NCBI GenBank assembly: GCA_020060215.1
Contig: JAGVAP010000122.1
Location: 1 to 54,101 of the forward strand
Source of the DNA: Deltaproteobacteria bacterium
Lineage (GTDB): Bacteria; Desulfobacterota; DSM-4660; Desulfatiglandales; HGW-15
Direction of reading: 5' to 3'
Length of the DNA: 54,101 nt
The translations under genes and the position numbers were made by a program. The notes beneath the pieces were generated by a model. The model was given only the letters and a program-made list of their open reading frames with translations, ran no database searches and was not told where the DNA came from. This document shows, piece by piece, positions 43,121-52,163 of this stretch. Every line of letters starts with the position of its first letter. The stretch's first letter is position 1.

Positions 43121-45337
43121 TTAGAAACCGGCTCGCTTCTCCCCCGACTGGATCTTCTTTGTGTTCACTTCCTTTCTCAGGGCCTCAATCAGAATGGATG
43201 GGTTGGTCTCTTTCGGATCTCTGAATATGAACCTATCCCTCACCATCTTGAAATCCCCCGGACAGAGATCTCTCAGGCTCATTATCTCAAGCCTTTCCGC
43301 CTCTTTCAGCGTCTTATCCGATAAGTGTCCGAGCATTCGCTCCCAAAAGAGCAGGACACCTTCAGACGTCAGAAACCTGAACTCGAGCTTGTGATTGAAC
43401 CTTCGGACTGAAGCTGCGTCCAGGTCTTCAAACCGATTCGTCGTGCAAATGAGTATCCCCCTGAATCTCTCCATCTGGGTCAGGAACTCGTTCGTCTGGC
43501 TGATCTCCCAGGATCTCTGTGCACGATCACGTTTAAAGAGCATGGTGTCCACTTCATCAATCACCAGGACTGCGTCTTCCCTCTCAGCCTCTCTGAAACC
43601 TTCACTGATGTATTTTTCAGTCATGCCGACATAGGGGTTCAAGAAATCGCTCGCTTTCTTCACGATCAGCTCCCTGTCCAGCCTTCTTGCGACAAATCTG
43701 GCCAGTTCGCTCTTTCCTGTTCCTGGGGGACCATAGAAGAGGAGATTCATGTTGACCCTCCGCTCATTCTCCCCTCCCCTCAGATAGGAATCGAATGCTC
43801 CCAGGTCGTCTAGAATGGAAGGAAGATCCCCGACGATCTTTAACCCTTCTATGGAATAGTTCTCCTCTATCTGATCCTTGTGAATTTTCTCGATACCGCC
43901 GTTCAACAGAGTTTCATGTCTCTTGAGGGTCAGTTTCAGGGTGTCCAGGAATTCTTTCTTTTGAGGTTTTCCACTCTCTACAGCCTTTCTGACAGCGATT
44001 TCGACCGCGCCGGCGCTCACCCTGAACTCCCTGGCGAGGTGTTCCAGTTCACTACTTTTCAGAAGCGCTCCTACCCTATACTTTCTCAGGACTGACTCCC
44101 AGATCTGGATCCGCTGTCTATTCCCGAATTTCTTGAAGTGGACGCTGTGAGCGAAACGTCTGAGAACAGAAGGTTCAATGTCTTCGATTTCATTTGTAAT
44201 CCAGATGATCCTGACACCAGGTTTCTCCAGCAGTTGGTTCAACCATCCTTTGTCCTGGGTTTCTCCCCGAGAAAGCCATGAATGACGGGTGTTGAGCACA
44301 TTGTCCGCCTCATCGACAATCAGGATTGAACCCTCTTTATGATTTGTCATTTCCAGACACACAAGAATAGCGTTTCTCTTCTGCATGGTCTCGTTTTCAT
44401 CTCCCTTCACGATGTCGTAGGAAGGAACGCCGATCTCTTGAACCAGCCGGTTTGCAAAGGAGGACTTCCCGGTCCCTGGATCACCATAGAGAAGGATCTG
44501 TGTGGAGGACTTAGGTCGGCGCGAAAGCAACCGCCTCATATATTCAATTTCAGCTTTGTCGATGAAATGGGATTCCAGAGGGACATGAGTCATTTGAACT
44601 GGGAGAAAAAAACTCTTACTGAACTCGGCGGGACTTGGATTTGTCAAAATGGTTTGAATGAATTCCCGCTTGATTTCGATCTCATGCTTGTCGACCTCTA
44701 TGAGCCCAACTCGTTTCAGGGTTCCATTTAGGGTTTTCCGAAGCTCATCGCCGCTCATTCCGAGAGCCGTTGCAAGATAATGCCTCCTACCGAGCTTTTG
44801 GCACTCCAGGCAATCGAAAAAGAGATCATGCAGCTCCTCAAAACTGCCGGTGAGAAAGACAAAGCCGCACAATTCGGTTTCCGTCCCGGTCAATGAGAAA
44901 GCCTTCTTCAGAGACGCCATCGCTTTCTCTATTCCGCTAAGGCTCCTATTCAACAATCTCTTTCTCCAGGATTCGTTCAGTTCATTCAGTATCGCAATGC
45001 TTCTCCTCAACCGTGACCTCGACATGAGCTTGAATTTGGCAACCAGAGCGTCTGGAACATCAGGAACGTTGAAAGGATTATTGTCATCGTCTTCGTCATC
45101 ACCAATGGGACCGATGGACACTGATAGCTGTTTGACCAAGGAGCTGATGTTACGTCCCCAAGCCCATACGACCACCTTGAACAGCCGCTCGTCGACGATA
45201 AGAAACCGCTGAAGCAACCGACCTGTGTATTCGAGCGACTTTTGGGAGATAAACTGAGTATCCAGGTCGCCTATGTCTTTCGTTCCAGCCTGCAGTATGG
45301 AGTGAGAGCGCGTAGATCTTCGGCGTGGTCTTGGCAT
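43121..45337 (-). CDS. Double-AAA ATPase of the island
   Basis: This 738-aa protein has about 250 N-terminal residues without a known domain and an acidic stretch (IGDDEDDDNN, 78-87). Two AAA modules follow. Module 1 has Walker A GDPGTGKSS (285-293), Walker B ILIVDEAD (338-345) and sensor ITNE (380-383). Module 2 has Walker A GPPGTGKSE (536-544), Walker B VLVIDEVD (590-597), sensor TTNR (632-635). Both have an RRF arginine region. Layout resembles Cdc48/Vps4-like remodelling ATPases. ATG at 45337 has GAGGAGG upstream. It diverges from the WYL regulator across 236 bp. The substrate is unknown. Confidence 0.8.
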   Translation of the reverse strand: MPRPRRRSTRSHSILQAGTKDIGDLDTQFISQKSLEYTGRLLQRFLIVDERLFKVVVWAWGRNISSLVKQLSVSIGPIGDDEDDDNNPFNVPDVPDALVAKFKLMSRSRLRRSIAILNELNESWRKRLLNRSLSGIEKAMASLKKAFSLTGTETELCGFVFLTGSFEELHDLFFDCLECQKLGRRHYLATALGMSGDELRKTLNGTLKRVGLIEVDKHEIEIKREFIQTILTNPSPAEFSKSFFLPVQMTHVPLESHFIDKAEIEYMRRLLSRRPKSSTQILLYGDPGTGKSSFANRLVQEIGVPSYDIVKGDENETMQKRNAILVCLEMTNHKEGSILIVDEADNVLNTRHSWLSRGETQDKGWLNQLLEKPGVRIIWITNEIEDIEPSVLRRFAHSVHFKKFGNRQRIQIWESVLRKYRVGALLKSSELEHLAREFRVSAGAVEIAVRKAVESGKPQKKEFLDTLKLTLKRHETLLNGGIEKIHKDQIEENYSIEGLKIVGDLPSILDDLGAFDSYLRGGENERRVNMNLLFYGPPGTGKSELARFVARRLDRELIVKKASDFLNPYVGMTEKYISEGFREAEREDAVLVIDEVDTMLFKRDRAQRSWEISQTNEFLTQMERFRGILICTTNRFEDLDAASVRRFNHKLEFRFLTSEGVLLFWERMLGHLSDKTLKEAERLEIMSLRDLCPGDFKMVRDRFIFRDPKETNPSILIEALRKEVNTKKIQSGEKRAGF

Positions 45338-45451
45338 AATGAGTCCTCCTCTATATCTCCTTTTGTGCTCATCATGCTTCGGGACCGTTCCATACCCCGG
45401 AAAGGTGAGGCAGATTTTTGTGACGCAGACTTCTTTTCTGAAAATCGTAGA

Positions 45452-45481
45452 CATCGTTCCTTCTTTTGGAATGGATCGATG
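45452..45481. promoter_or_regulatory. Inverted repeat in the AAA/WYL divergent promoter region
   Basis: CATCGTTCC (45452-45460) and GGATCGATG (45473-45481) form an inverted repeat matching at 8 of 9 positions with a 12-base spacer. It lies in the 236-bp region between the divergent AAA ATPase and WYL genes, about 93 bp before the WYL start. It is a candidate operator for the WYL protein. Confidence 0.35.
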
Positions 45482-45573
45482 CAACTGATTGGATCTCGTT
45501 AATGTTTTCCAGCGAATGGTCGATAAGAACTAAAGGGTTTACTGACAAGCCCTCCATCTCCCGGAGTGAACGG

Positions 45574-46596
45574 ATGCCGAAGAAAGCCTCGGACAAATCG
45601 TACGGCGCCAAGCTCATCAAGCTCTTCTCGAAATTGCTCTTTACCGGCAACTCCTACTCCCTGACAGAACTCTCTAAAATGCTCGAGTGCTCAAAACAGA
45701 CGGTCCTCAGGCTGGTTGATGACATCCAGAGCTACTACGGACTGGACCTCGAACAGGAAACGCAGGGGAATCGAAGCATCTATCGGATAAAAAGACCCCA
45801 GCAGGCACCGAGCGTCCCCCTCACACCCATGGAAATGAGCCTTCTTCAGATGTGCAAGACCTTCACCCAGCACCTTTTGGGGAAGGAACTGTTCGAAGAA
45901 GCAACCAGAGGATTAGAAAAGGGCGGAAGCTTTGTGGCAGCATGTGACCTCCCCTCCGAAAAGCACTTCGGGACCGTTCTCATGGGTACGATCGACTATA
46001 CCCCCCATCAACAGACCATCAAGACGCTTATAACCGCGATGGAGAAAGGGAGAGTCTGCAGGATCACTTATCATCCCCTCTGGGAAGATGTCGACAAGAC
46101 CTACCACGTGAAACCCTACAAGCTCTTTTCCCATAAAGATACGATTTACCTTCACGCTGGCTTGGCAAGAGAACCTGGGAAGAGGTATAAGAAACCGGAG
46201 TTCGACCCAATGCTCGCAGTCCACAGACTCAGGAATGTTGAGATCACGGATACCCACTACAAAATGCCTACCGGATACGATTTTGGGGAGATTTTTAACA
46301 GAGACTTTGGAGTCATCAAGGACGACAGGTTCAAGGTCCAGGTTGAACTCACTGGGTGGGCGGCGAAGTATGCATCTGAGCGGGTATGGAGCCCGGATCA
46401 GAAGATAAAGACCTTACCTGATGGAAGGATTTCCCTCTCATTTACTTCAGCATCAGAGCCAGAGGTAGTCTCATGGGTGCTTTCTTTGGGAGATGAGGCG
46501 AAACTCATCAAGCCAAGAATTGTGCTGAATGCCATCATAAGTAACTGCAGAAAGTTACTGGCCAGCGTCTATCAACGTGAAAATCACACAGACTAA
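45574..46596 (+). CDS. WYL-domain transcriptional regulator
   Basis: This 340-aa regulator has an N-terminal winged helix (about 11-72: LIKLFSKLLFTGNSYSLTELSKMLECSKQTVLRLVDDIQ), a central WYL domain (about 145-240, including RITYHPLWEDVDKTYHVKPYKLFSHKDTIYLHAG) and a C-terminal WCX-like extension (GWAAKYASERVWSPDQ). WYL proteins bind single-stranded nucleic acid or nucleotides and commonly control phage defence loci. The start at 45574 has GGAG eight bases upstream; the longer upstream frame lacks similarity. It sits between the AAA gene and the three-gene operon, so it can control both. Confidence 0.87.
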   Translation: MPKKASDKSYGAKLIKLFSKLLFTGNSYSLTELSKMLECSKQTVLRLVDDIQSYYGLDLEQETQGNRSIYRIKRPQQAPSVPLTPMEMSLLQMCKTFTQHLLGKELFEEATRGLEKGGSFVAACDLPSEKHFGTVLMGTIDYTPHQQTIKTLITAMEKGRVCRITYHPLWEDVDKTYHVKPYKLFSHKDTIYLHAGLAREPGKRYKKPEFDPMLAVHRLRNVEITDTHYKMPTGYDFGEIFNRDFGVIKDDRFKVQVELTGWAAKYASERVWSPDQKIKTLPDGRISLSFTSASEPEVVSWVLSLGDEAKLIKPRIVLNAIISNCRKLLASVYQRENHTD

Positions 46597-46705
46597 GATT
46601 AACATCTCGTTGGCTCGAGGGCGCGGAAATATCTCCATTGAAATGTCCGGAGCCTAAAATACTACTGTTATAAGATTCAACCAAGCCGTTTCGAGGAGAC
46701 AGGTA

Positions 46706-47752
46706 ATGACCCGCACGATCCAACTGCCGATGCAAATAGAAATAGAAGATTTAACAGAGTACTCAACAATGGGCACCGGTAAGTTCATCCTCAATCCGGA
46801 TGAGGTATTCAGAGCAATAATGGGTCCTTATGAGTGGGAAAAGTGCTTTCCTGGGATAAGGACGACAATGAACAGGTGGGAGTACTGTGCGCTCGTCATT
46901 GGAACTCCCACTGTCCCAAACATCGCACTGAGCGTGCTATCGGGTAAACCTGACCCAAATGCGTCAAAGTACTACCACCCAACTCACCGAAATGGAAGGT
47001 TTGGTCCTGGTGCAAGTAGCCAGTTGAGAAAAAATTCAACTGAGTACTCGAGTCGGTTGGAGCAGGCTTATGGACCATTTCGTCAAGACTTTACCGATGG
47101 AGGGATGTGGGACAATGAGTTTGTCGAGCAAAACATCTCAAAATTCGAGAGGTACTCTGAATTGCTGATAAGACATGGGGAGAAGAAAGGGAATCCCCTT
47201 TTGCAGCTTGGGGGGACGAATTACCACAAGGCGCGATTAGTGGCAGCCAAGGCTTTTGGGCAATTGTTGGTGAAGTCGCAGTTGGAGCCTTATCGCCCTC
47301 CCATCGAAGTTCGCAAAATACTAAGAGAAATTGCAGAAAAGAACCTCGGATTCAACTATTTTCTTGCTAAAGTCGTCCGGCTCAGAAGATCGTTCTCGAT
47401 GAAGCCATTTCTGAGGGTCATTTTAGCCAGTGCAACGCTCAAATTGCTTTATGGCGTGAGGTTCGACCAAGAGGAGGAGAGGAACGGCAACCAAGGCTAC
47501 ACCCCCAATTTCGCCAAATCGGTCGTCAGGAAATTGAACGGGATCCGTGATTCTGCCGGACAAGATGTTCGAATAGGGATGGCAATTGGAAAAATTTCGG
47601 AGGAGCTAAAAAGAAATGGAGTGGTATTTCGCCCCCCTCTCAGGAACTACTATGAAATGACAGGCAGATTTCAGATTCTACAGAACTTCCGGTTACCCAC
47701 TTGGGTAAACCTCAACAAACAGGTGATCTGGGTGAAGGTAAAAGACAAATGA
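46706..47752 (+). CDS. Island protein of unknown function, first of three-gene operon
   Basis: This 348-aa protein has no domain I recognise. It is basic and mostly soluble: no signal peptide and no membrane helix. A Gly/Asn-rich segment (about 80-115: GKPDPNASKYYHPTHRNGRFGPGASS) precedes helical regions with many Arg/Lys (for example VVRLRRSFSMKPFLR), which suits nucleic-acid contact. GAGGAGACAG precedes ATG. Its stop overlaps the next gene's start (ATGA), so it is translationally coupled to the phosphodiesterase and probably forms a complex with it. Confidence 0.7.
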   Translation: MTRTIQLPMQIEIEDLTEYSTMGTGKFILNPDEVFRAIMGPYEWEKCFPGIRTTMNRWEYCALVIGTPTVPNIALSVLSGKPDPNASKYYHPTHRNGRFGPGASSQLRKNSTEYSSRLEQAYGPFRQDFTDGGMWDNEFVEQNISKFERYSELLIRHGEKKGNPLLQLGGTNYHKARLVAAKAFGQLLVKSQLEPYRPPIEVRKILREIAEKNLGFNYFLAKVVRLRRSFSMKPFLRVILASATLKLLYGVRFDQEEERNGNQGYTPNFAKSVVRKLNGIRDSAGQDVRIGMAIGKISEELKRNGVVFRPPLRNYYEMTGRFQILQNFRLPTWVNLNKQVIWVKVKDK

Positions 47753-49527
47753 AGAGCCAAACCTACTTTCCAGCCGTTCTAAAGTCAGACCTTAAAGAAA
47801 TAAATACTGGTGAAATCTGGGTAACCTCGTATACCGTTCATGATGACATTGTAAGGTTTTTTTTTGGAGACATCATAAATTCAATCCATTTGCGAGTATA
47901 TGTAGATGGTGGCGGTGTGATGCTTTCACCCTCTATCGGTAGGGGCTATGAGATAGTCCAGTCCGCGTATCACACTGTCCATTCCAAGCTAATACTCATC
48001 TCCCAGGCTGAAAGAGCCAAGAACTCATTACTATACATCCTGACGGGGAACTTGCGCTTTTCCCTTGCAGAGCACGTCAATCATTGGACAAGGATAGTCA
48101 TTGACGCGGATAAGGCCGAGCAAGTGCGTGATTGGGTTCAACGAGTTGTCCTATCCAGAAATCCAGCCTTGCCGGACAAGTGTTTATTAGCGTGTATAGA
48201 TATGGGCAGTGGCGAGCTGATTCTAAAGCGCGTAAATTCCATAGGTGAAGGAATACTGGCCGAGATCTCCAGAGAGGAAATCAGCATTGAAGAAGCGAGT
48301 ATCCTTGGTCCCTGGGGATCTCAAAAGACAATCAACGAACTCTGCAAGAAACTTAAGAGGCTCAAGAGCATAGACGTTTACGCCAGCTGTAATTACAAAG
48401 CCTCTCCAAAGAAGGGAGAAACCTGGGCTGAACGCATTCATCTCCCTCCTTCAAAATATTGCGCTGATCGACAGGCAAATTTGAGGTTGCGTTGGGCCAT
48501 TCAACGCGGTGGCAATTACAGAATGGGACCTTTCGTCCACACCAAAGCAGGGATCTTTTCTGGCTCTTCCGGAAAAGGAACTGCTGCGTTTCTCTATTTT
48601 GGGTCTGCGAATTTTACGGCAAAAGGCTTTTGGGGTGGAACTGGCAAAGATGACTCTGGGAACATTGAGGTCGGAGTTCTCTACAAGTCAAAGGAAGAAA
48701 GGAGCGCTTCAGCGCTGAAGTCCCACTTCGATGAGGGCATAAGGGGAAATCGATGGGGCAGGCTGCGCGTTCTTAAACTTGCGGATTCCGACCGTCGAAA
48801 AAGAACGGCCAAGGACAATGGGCATAGCGAAGATCCGGTCGAGGAAGATGACCTTTTGTTTGGTAATGACAATTTCGAGAGGCGAAAGCTGATCAAGGAA
48901 TTAAATAGAGTATTGTCCTCAAGAGAGAAGAGATTTCGAGTTCTAAAGAATTCCCTTTGTGATGTATACACATATCCTACCAAGGCCAAAAAATTCTTGT
49001 CTGTTCTCAATCAGGTGCTCCAAGGAAGATGGAAGATCGAGCGAATGGGGGATACTGGGATCCGTGTTTTGGAGCGCGGGGAAGTCTACACGAGACTAGC
49101 GGTGGAGTTGGTGCCGAGAGCAATGGCGCCAGTTTTAGTAATGGTTTGCGTTGAGCGGGTTCTCTTACCCACTGATGCCGAAATTCGCAAAGACTTCCTT
49201 GCTCTCAGCTCATTTGGGCATATTGCGAAGAAGAAGCGGATCGTGAAAGGACGCAGGGAAAAAAGCACTTCAATAGAGTCCGGCCACTATACGAATCTCC
49301 GTTTCCCTTATCATAACTTCTATTTGTGGAAGAATGCACTCAGGAAAGCAAATTCAGCCAAAAGCGATATATCGTCCATAAACGAAATGATAGTGGCAGA
49401 AATCAGGCAGAAGATCCGGACATTGGACTTGTTAGACAGGACCTGCCAGGGGCATCCTCAGGGTTTGAATTTCACTTGGTGGCGTAGTCTCTTTGCAATG
49501 CTGCTGAAAGAGGAGGGGGGACTGTGA
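47749..49527 (+). CDS. Tdp1-like phosphodiesterase (PLD superfamily) of the island
   Basis: This 592-aa protein has two HxK motifs in the manner of tyrosyl-DNA phosphodiesterase: H78-x-K80 with N101 (YHTVHSKLILIS ... TGNLRFS) and H264-x-K266 with N288 (FVHTKAGIF ... FGSANFTAKGFWG ... IEVGVLY). The Asp of classical HKD motifs is replaced by Ser in both, as in Tdp1-type enzymes. Tdp1-like proteins resolve 3'-phosphotyrosyl or other blocked DNA ends; PLD nucleases cut nucleic acid. The C-terminal 250 residues match nothing known. It overlaps its neighbours by ATGA upstream and TGATG downstream. Confidence 0.75.
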   Translation: MKSQTYFPAVLKSDLKEINTGEIWVTSYTVHDDIVRFFFGDIINSIHLRVYVDGGGVMLSPSIGRGYEIVQSAYHTVHSKLILISQAERAKNSLLYILTGNLRFSLAEHVNHWTRIVIDADKAEQVRDWVQRVVLSRNPALPDKCLLACIDMGSGELILKRVNSIGEGILAEISREEISIEEASILGPWGSQKTINELCKKLKRLKSIDVYASCNYKASPKKGETWAERIHLPPSKYCADRQANLRLRWAIQRGGNYRMGPFVHTKAGIFSGSSGKGTAAFLYFGSANFTAKGFWGGTGKDDSGNIEVGVLYKSKEERSASALKSHFDEGIRGNRWGRLRVLKLADSDRRKRTAKDNGHSEDPVEEDDLLFGNDNFERRKLIKELNRVLSSREKRFRVLKNSLCDVYTYPTKAKKFLSVLNQVLQGRWKIERMGDTGIRVLERGEVYTRLAVELVPRAMAPVLVMVCVERVLLPTDAEIRKDFLALSSFGHIAKKKRIVKGRREKSTSIESGHYTNLRFPYHNFYLWKNALRKANSAKSDISSINEMIVAEIRQKIRTLDLLDRTCQGHPQGLNFTWWRSLFAMLLKEEGGL

Positions 49528-51173
49528 TGCCCACGAACATTATAAGCGCACAGACAGCCTTTACACGTGACGTAGTGAGGCAGATTCGCAAATGCTTGAA
49601 CAACTCTTCAACTAGGCATGTCGTCCAGATTGCGTTGCCTACTGGATGGGGAAAAACCCGAATTCTATGCCAAGCTATCCAAGAAATCTCAAAGGGTCTA
49701 AGAGGGAGAACCCCGACGATTCTTCTTGCCCCAAGGAGTGGCACTTTGGTTCAGCCCTGGAGACGATGCGTTGCATGGTGTGCCGGTGATCAGAAAACCA
49801 TCCAGGCTTGTCCAGACAAGGAAGACAGAAAAGTTGAGCCTATCCCCGACTTCAACAAAAAGCGGAAACCACCAGAGACGATTCATATGGCCTGTATTCG
49901 TAAGGGAAACTCACTCAAAAAACTGAGAGTCCTTCGTGTTAACAATCGGGTATGGCAACGTATCTTTCAGGGGGGCAGGAGAGCAAAAGCCTACGAAGCA
50001 CTGGGAACCAAGGGACCGGTATTTCTGGTCGTTGATGAGTGGCATAGGAAGAATTTTGAGTTCCACTTAAAAGAAAAGGAGGGCATGTACTCGTTATTTC
50101 GGGAAGGACTCGGGATGGCTGAAAGCGACCGCCCGTTGATTCTAGTGCTGGTTTCTGCCACGCCCGTGAACCCGGTTCGCGAGGAGTATCTCGATTGCCG
50201 GAACAGTTCTCCCGATGACGACGGAGAAATTACTTATAGAAGGCATGTGCGGAGAGAGGTCGAGCGATGGAAAAGTGTAATACGTTATCTTGGCGACAAG
50301 GAGGAGGTCGGCGGTCACCCCTTTGTTGAACTCATCCACCGCAAGAACAGCGCCTCGAAGAAAGCTTATGAGGCAGCTTGGGAGCAGGCTCTTAAAGGAC
50401 TCAGATCTGCCAGGAAGAAGTGTCTCCTCGTGAATGGATTCCACATAAGGGCATGGCTTGAACAGTATCATCAATTCGCTAGCGTCGCATACGGCTCTAA
50501 CCAAGATTTCCCTCCCTACGTGGTAGAAAATCTTTGGTTCGGCGGCGCGAGGTGCCGCCATCTAAGGAGTATGGATAACTACGGAATCGGGACGCGTTCG
50601 GCAATCTCCCGTGTTGAAGAAAGCCTTGGAAAGCAAGCAGGGAATCTAAAGATACAGACTCTCCTTCGTCTACTTCGGCGTAGTCCTGGCCGCAAATACG
50701 TCATCTTCTGTGCTTATCATGCAACTGCGATAGCACTGGGGGAAACACTATCGCAGGCCTTTGGAGAAAACCGGGCGATAGTCGTTCGCGAAACACTTAC
50801 TAACACAATCTGGCGCGCTTTTAATGATCGTCATAACCGTAAAGATCCTCTCCAGTATCTAATTGCGACGGATGCTTTGGCAGAGGGTTTCAGCCTGCAT
50901 TTGGCCGATCAGGATCTTGTCCATTTCGAACTTGCTTTCAGTCCCCTGCGAATGATCCAACGGTTTGGAAGAGTGTGGAGAATACACGAGGAGACCGGGA
51001 TGTTGACGAACCCGCGAGCCTACCATATCCCGCATACCTATTCTTCTGATGAAGAGATTCTGAACAGACTGGAAAGGCGATGGAAGATCCTGGACGAGGA
51101 GACAGGCCTTAAATATCCATCCTATGATATTGTCTTAGGCGAGAGGCTCAGTCCTGTCCCAATTCCAATATAG
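49527..51173 (+). CDS. SF2 helicase-like ATPase of the island
   Basis: This 548-aa protein shows the superfamily 2 motifs: I LPTGWGKT (37-44), II VVDEWHRK (DEWH at 170-173), III SATP (210-213), V TDALAEGF (448-455) and VI QRFGRVWR (478-485). The DEWH form of motif II is unusual. About 150 residues between III and V contain no motif. It is the last gene of the operon, starting inside the phosphodiesterase stop (TGATG). Coupled helicase plus phosphodiesterase suggests DNA or RNA unwinding followed by cleavage or end processing. Confidence 0.85.
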   Translation: MPTNIISAQTAFTRDVVRQIRKCLNNSSTRHVVQIALPTGWGKTRILCQAIQEISKGLRGRTPTILLAPRSGTLVQPWRRCVAWCAGDQKTIQACPDKEDRKVEPIPDFNKKRKPPETIHMACIRKGNSLKKLRVLRVNNRVWQRIFQGGRRAKAYEALGTKGPVFLVVDEWHRKNFEFHLKEKEGMYSLFREGLGMAESDRPLILVLVSATPVNPVREEYLDCRNSSPDDDGEITYRRHVRREVERWKSVIRYLGDKEEVGGHPFVELIHRKNSASKKAYEAAWEQALKGLRSARKKCLLVNGFHIRAWLEQYHQFASVAYGSNQDFPPYVVENLWFGGARCRHLRSMDNYGIGTRSAISRVEESLGKQAGNLKIQTLLRLLRRSPGRKYVIFCAYHATAIALGETLSQAFGENRAIVVRETLTNTIWRAFNDRHNRKDPLQYLIATDALAEGFSLHLADQDLVHFELAFSPLRMIQRFGRVWRIHEETGMLTNPRAYHIPHTYSSDEEILNRLERRWKILDEETGLKYPSYDIVLGERLSPVPIPI

Positions 51174-51447
51174 GAAACCAGTAACCGACATACTTCATAA
51201 GCACAGGCCTTTTTCACGAAGTGCTCTTCCGCCATCTCTAAAAGGACCAATCTCGTTGTAGGACCTCCTCGACTTGTTGTCAACGATATAAAAGCGTTCC
51301 ATTTTCTGACATGGTCAAGGAATTTGCCGCTTTTGTATATTGTTAAATGTAATAGTCAACGCAATTTTGAGATGAATTCGAGACGCCACGCGCAATCAAA
51401 GGCAGGTATTGTCTTACTTAGGAGGGAAGGGACAGCATTGAAAAGCG
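51174..51447. other. AT-rich spacer after the helicase gene
   Basis: These 274 bp contain no open frame of note and no clear terminator. The composition is AT-rich like the operon. It separates the plus-strand operon from the convergent nuclease gene. Confidence 0.4.
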
Positions 51448-52092
51448 TCACCACATCCCCTTCTCCACACACCTCCCCTTCACGACCGGTTTCTCATTTC
51501 CTTGAATCCGCTCGATCCTCTTGCACCTTTCGCATTCCCATTGATCGACCGGATCTTCCCGGTCCCAGGTTTCGAAAAGCTTCCTGTTCTTCCTTGAGAT
51601 GATCCCATGTCCAGGATACGCCCGGTCCATGTACATATAGGTCCTGGCGATGTCCCCTCTCACCTCAGATGGAGGTTCAACCTTCCTGTCCTCGATCTCG
51701 ATATCGCATGATCCGAATTCCCTCTTCTCCTCGGGGATCACTGCAAAACTGTAATTGGATCTCAGAGCGTTGATCTCTCCGACCGCGGGGACCAGATTAT
51801 ACATGTCCGCTTGCATGAACCGGAATTCCGTGTTCACTTTCTGGGCGCAGTTTCTTCCTTTGAAGGACCTCCCCTTTCGGTCAACACAACCCGGATCCCC
51901 TTCCCTCCATTCTCTGAAACTCCTTCCAAAGTTCTCAGCCGGCACGATGTGGTCCCATTCGACTCTGTGAGCCCGGTTCGAGCCATTCTTAGGGACATAT
52001 CCGTTTGAAGGGATCACCTTTATGTCAGGAGTGAAGTCGCAACCGCAATAGAAGGTCTTGCGGTCATAGTAAACCTGGTGTCTGGGGAACAT
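51448..52092 (-). pseudogene. endA: 5'-truncated EndA/NucM-type endonuclease I
   Basis: The frame encodes the core of periplasmic endonuclease I: TFYCGCDF, RVEWDHIVP with the catalytic His, ADMYNLVPAVGEINALRSNYSF with the metal Asn, GDIARTYMYM and a final WECERCKRIERIQGNEKPVVKGRC. The normal signal peptide and first ~25 mature residues are missing: similarity begins around KTFYCGC, and the only in-frame ATG (52092) has no ribosome binding site. The frame continues to GTG at 52161, three bases from the right repeat. It is most likely a decayed or cut gene; cytosolic expression cannot be ruled out. Confidence 0.75.
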
Positions 52093-52163
52093 CACGAGAG
52101 AGCGTCCAATGAGCAGGTGGCGTGCGACTCCAGGGGAACAGGGGAGTGGGGCAACAGGCACAA

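Noticed and set aside
46706..51173. DISARM, BREX or Mokosh as the identity of the three-gene operon
   Set aside because: DISARM drmC is a short PLD protein with a much larger helicase partner, BREX needs PglX/PglZ-type genes, and Mokosh uses a different helicase family; the architecture and lengths here do not match.
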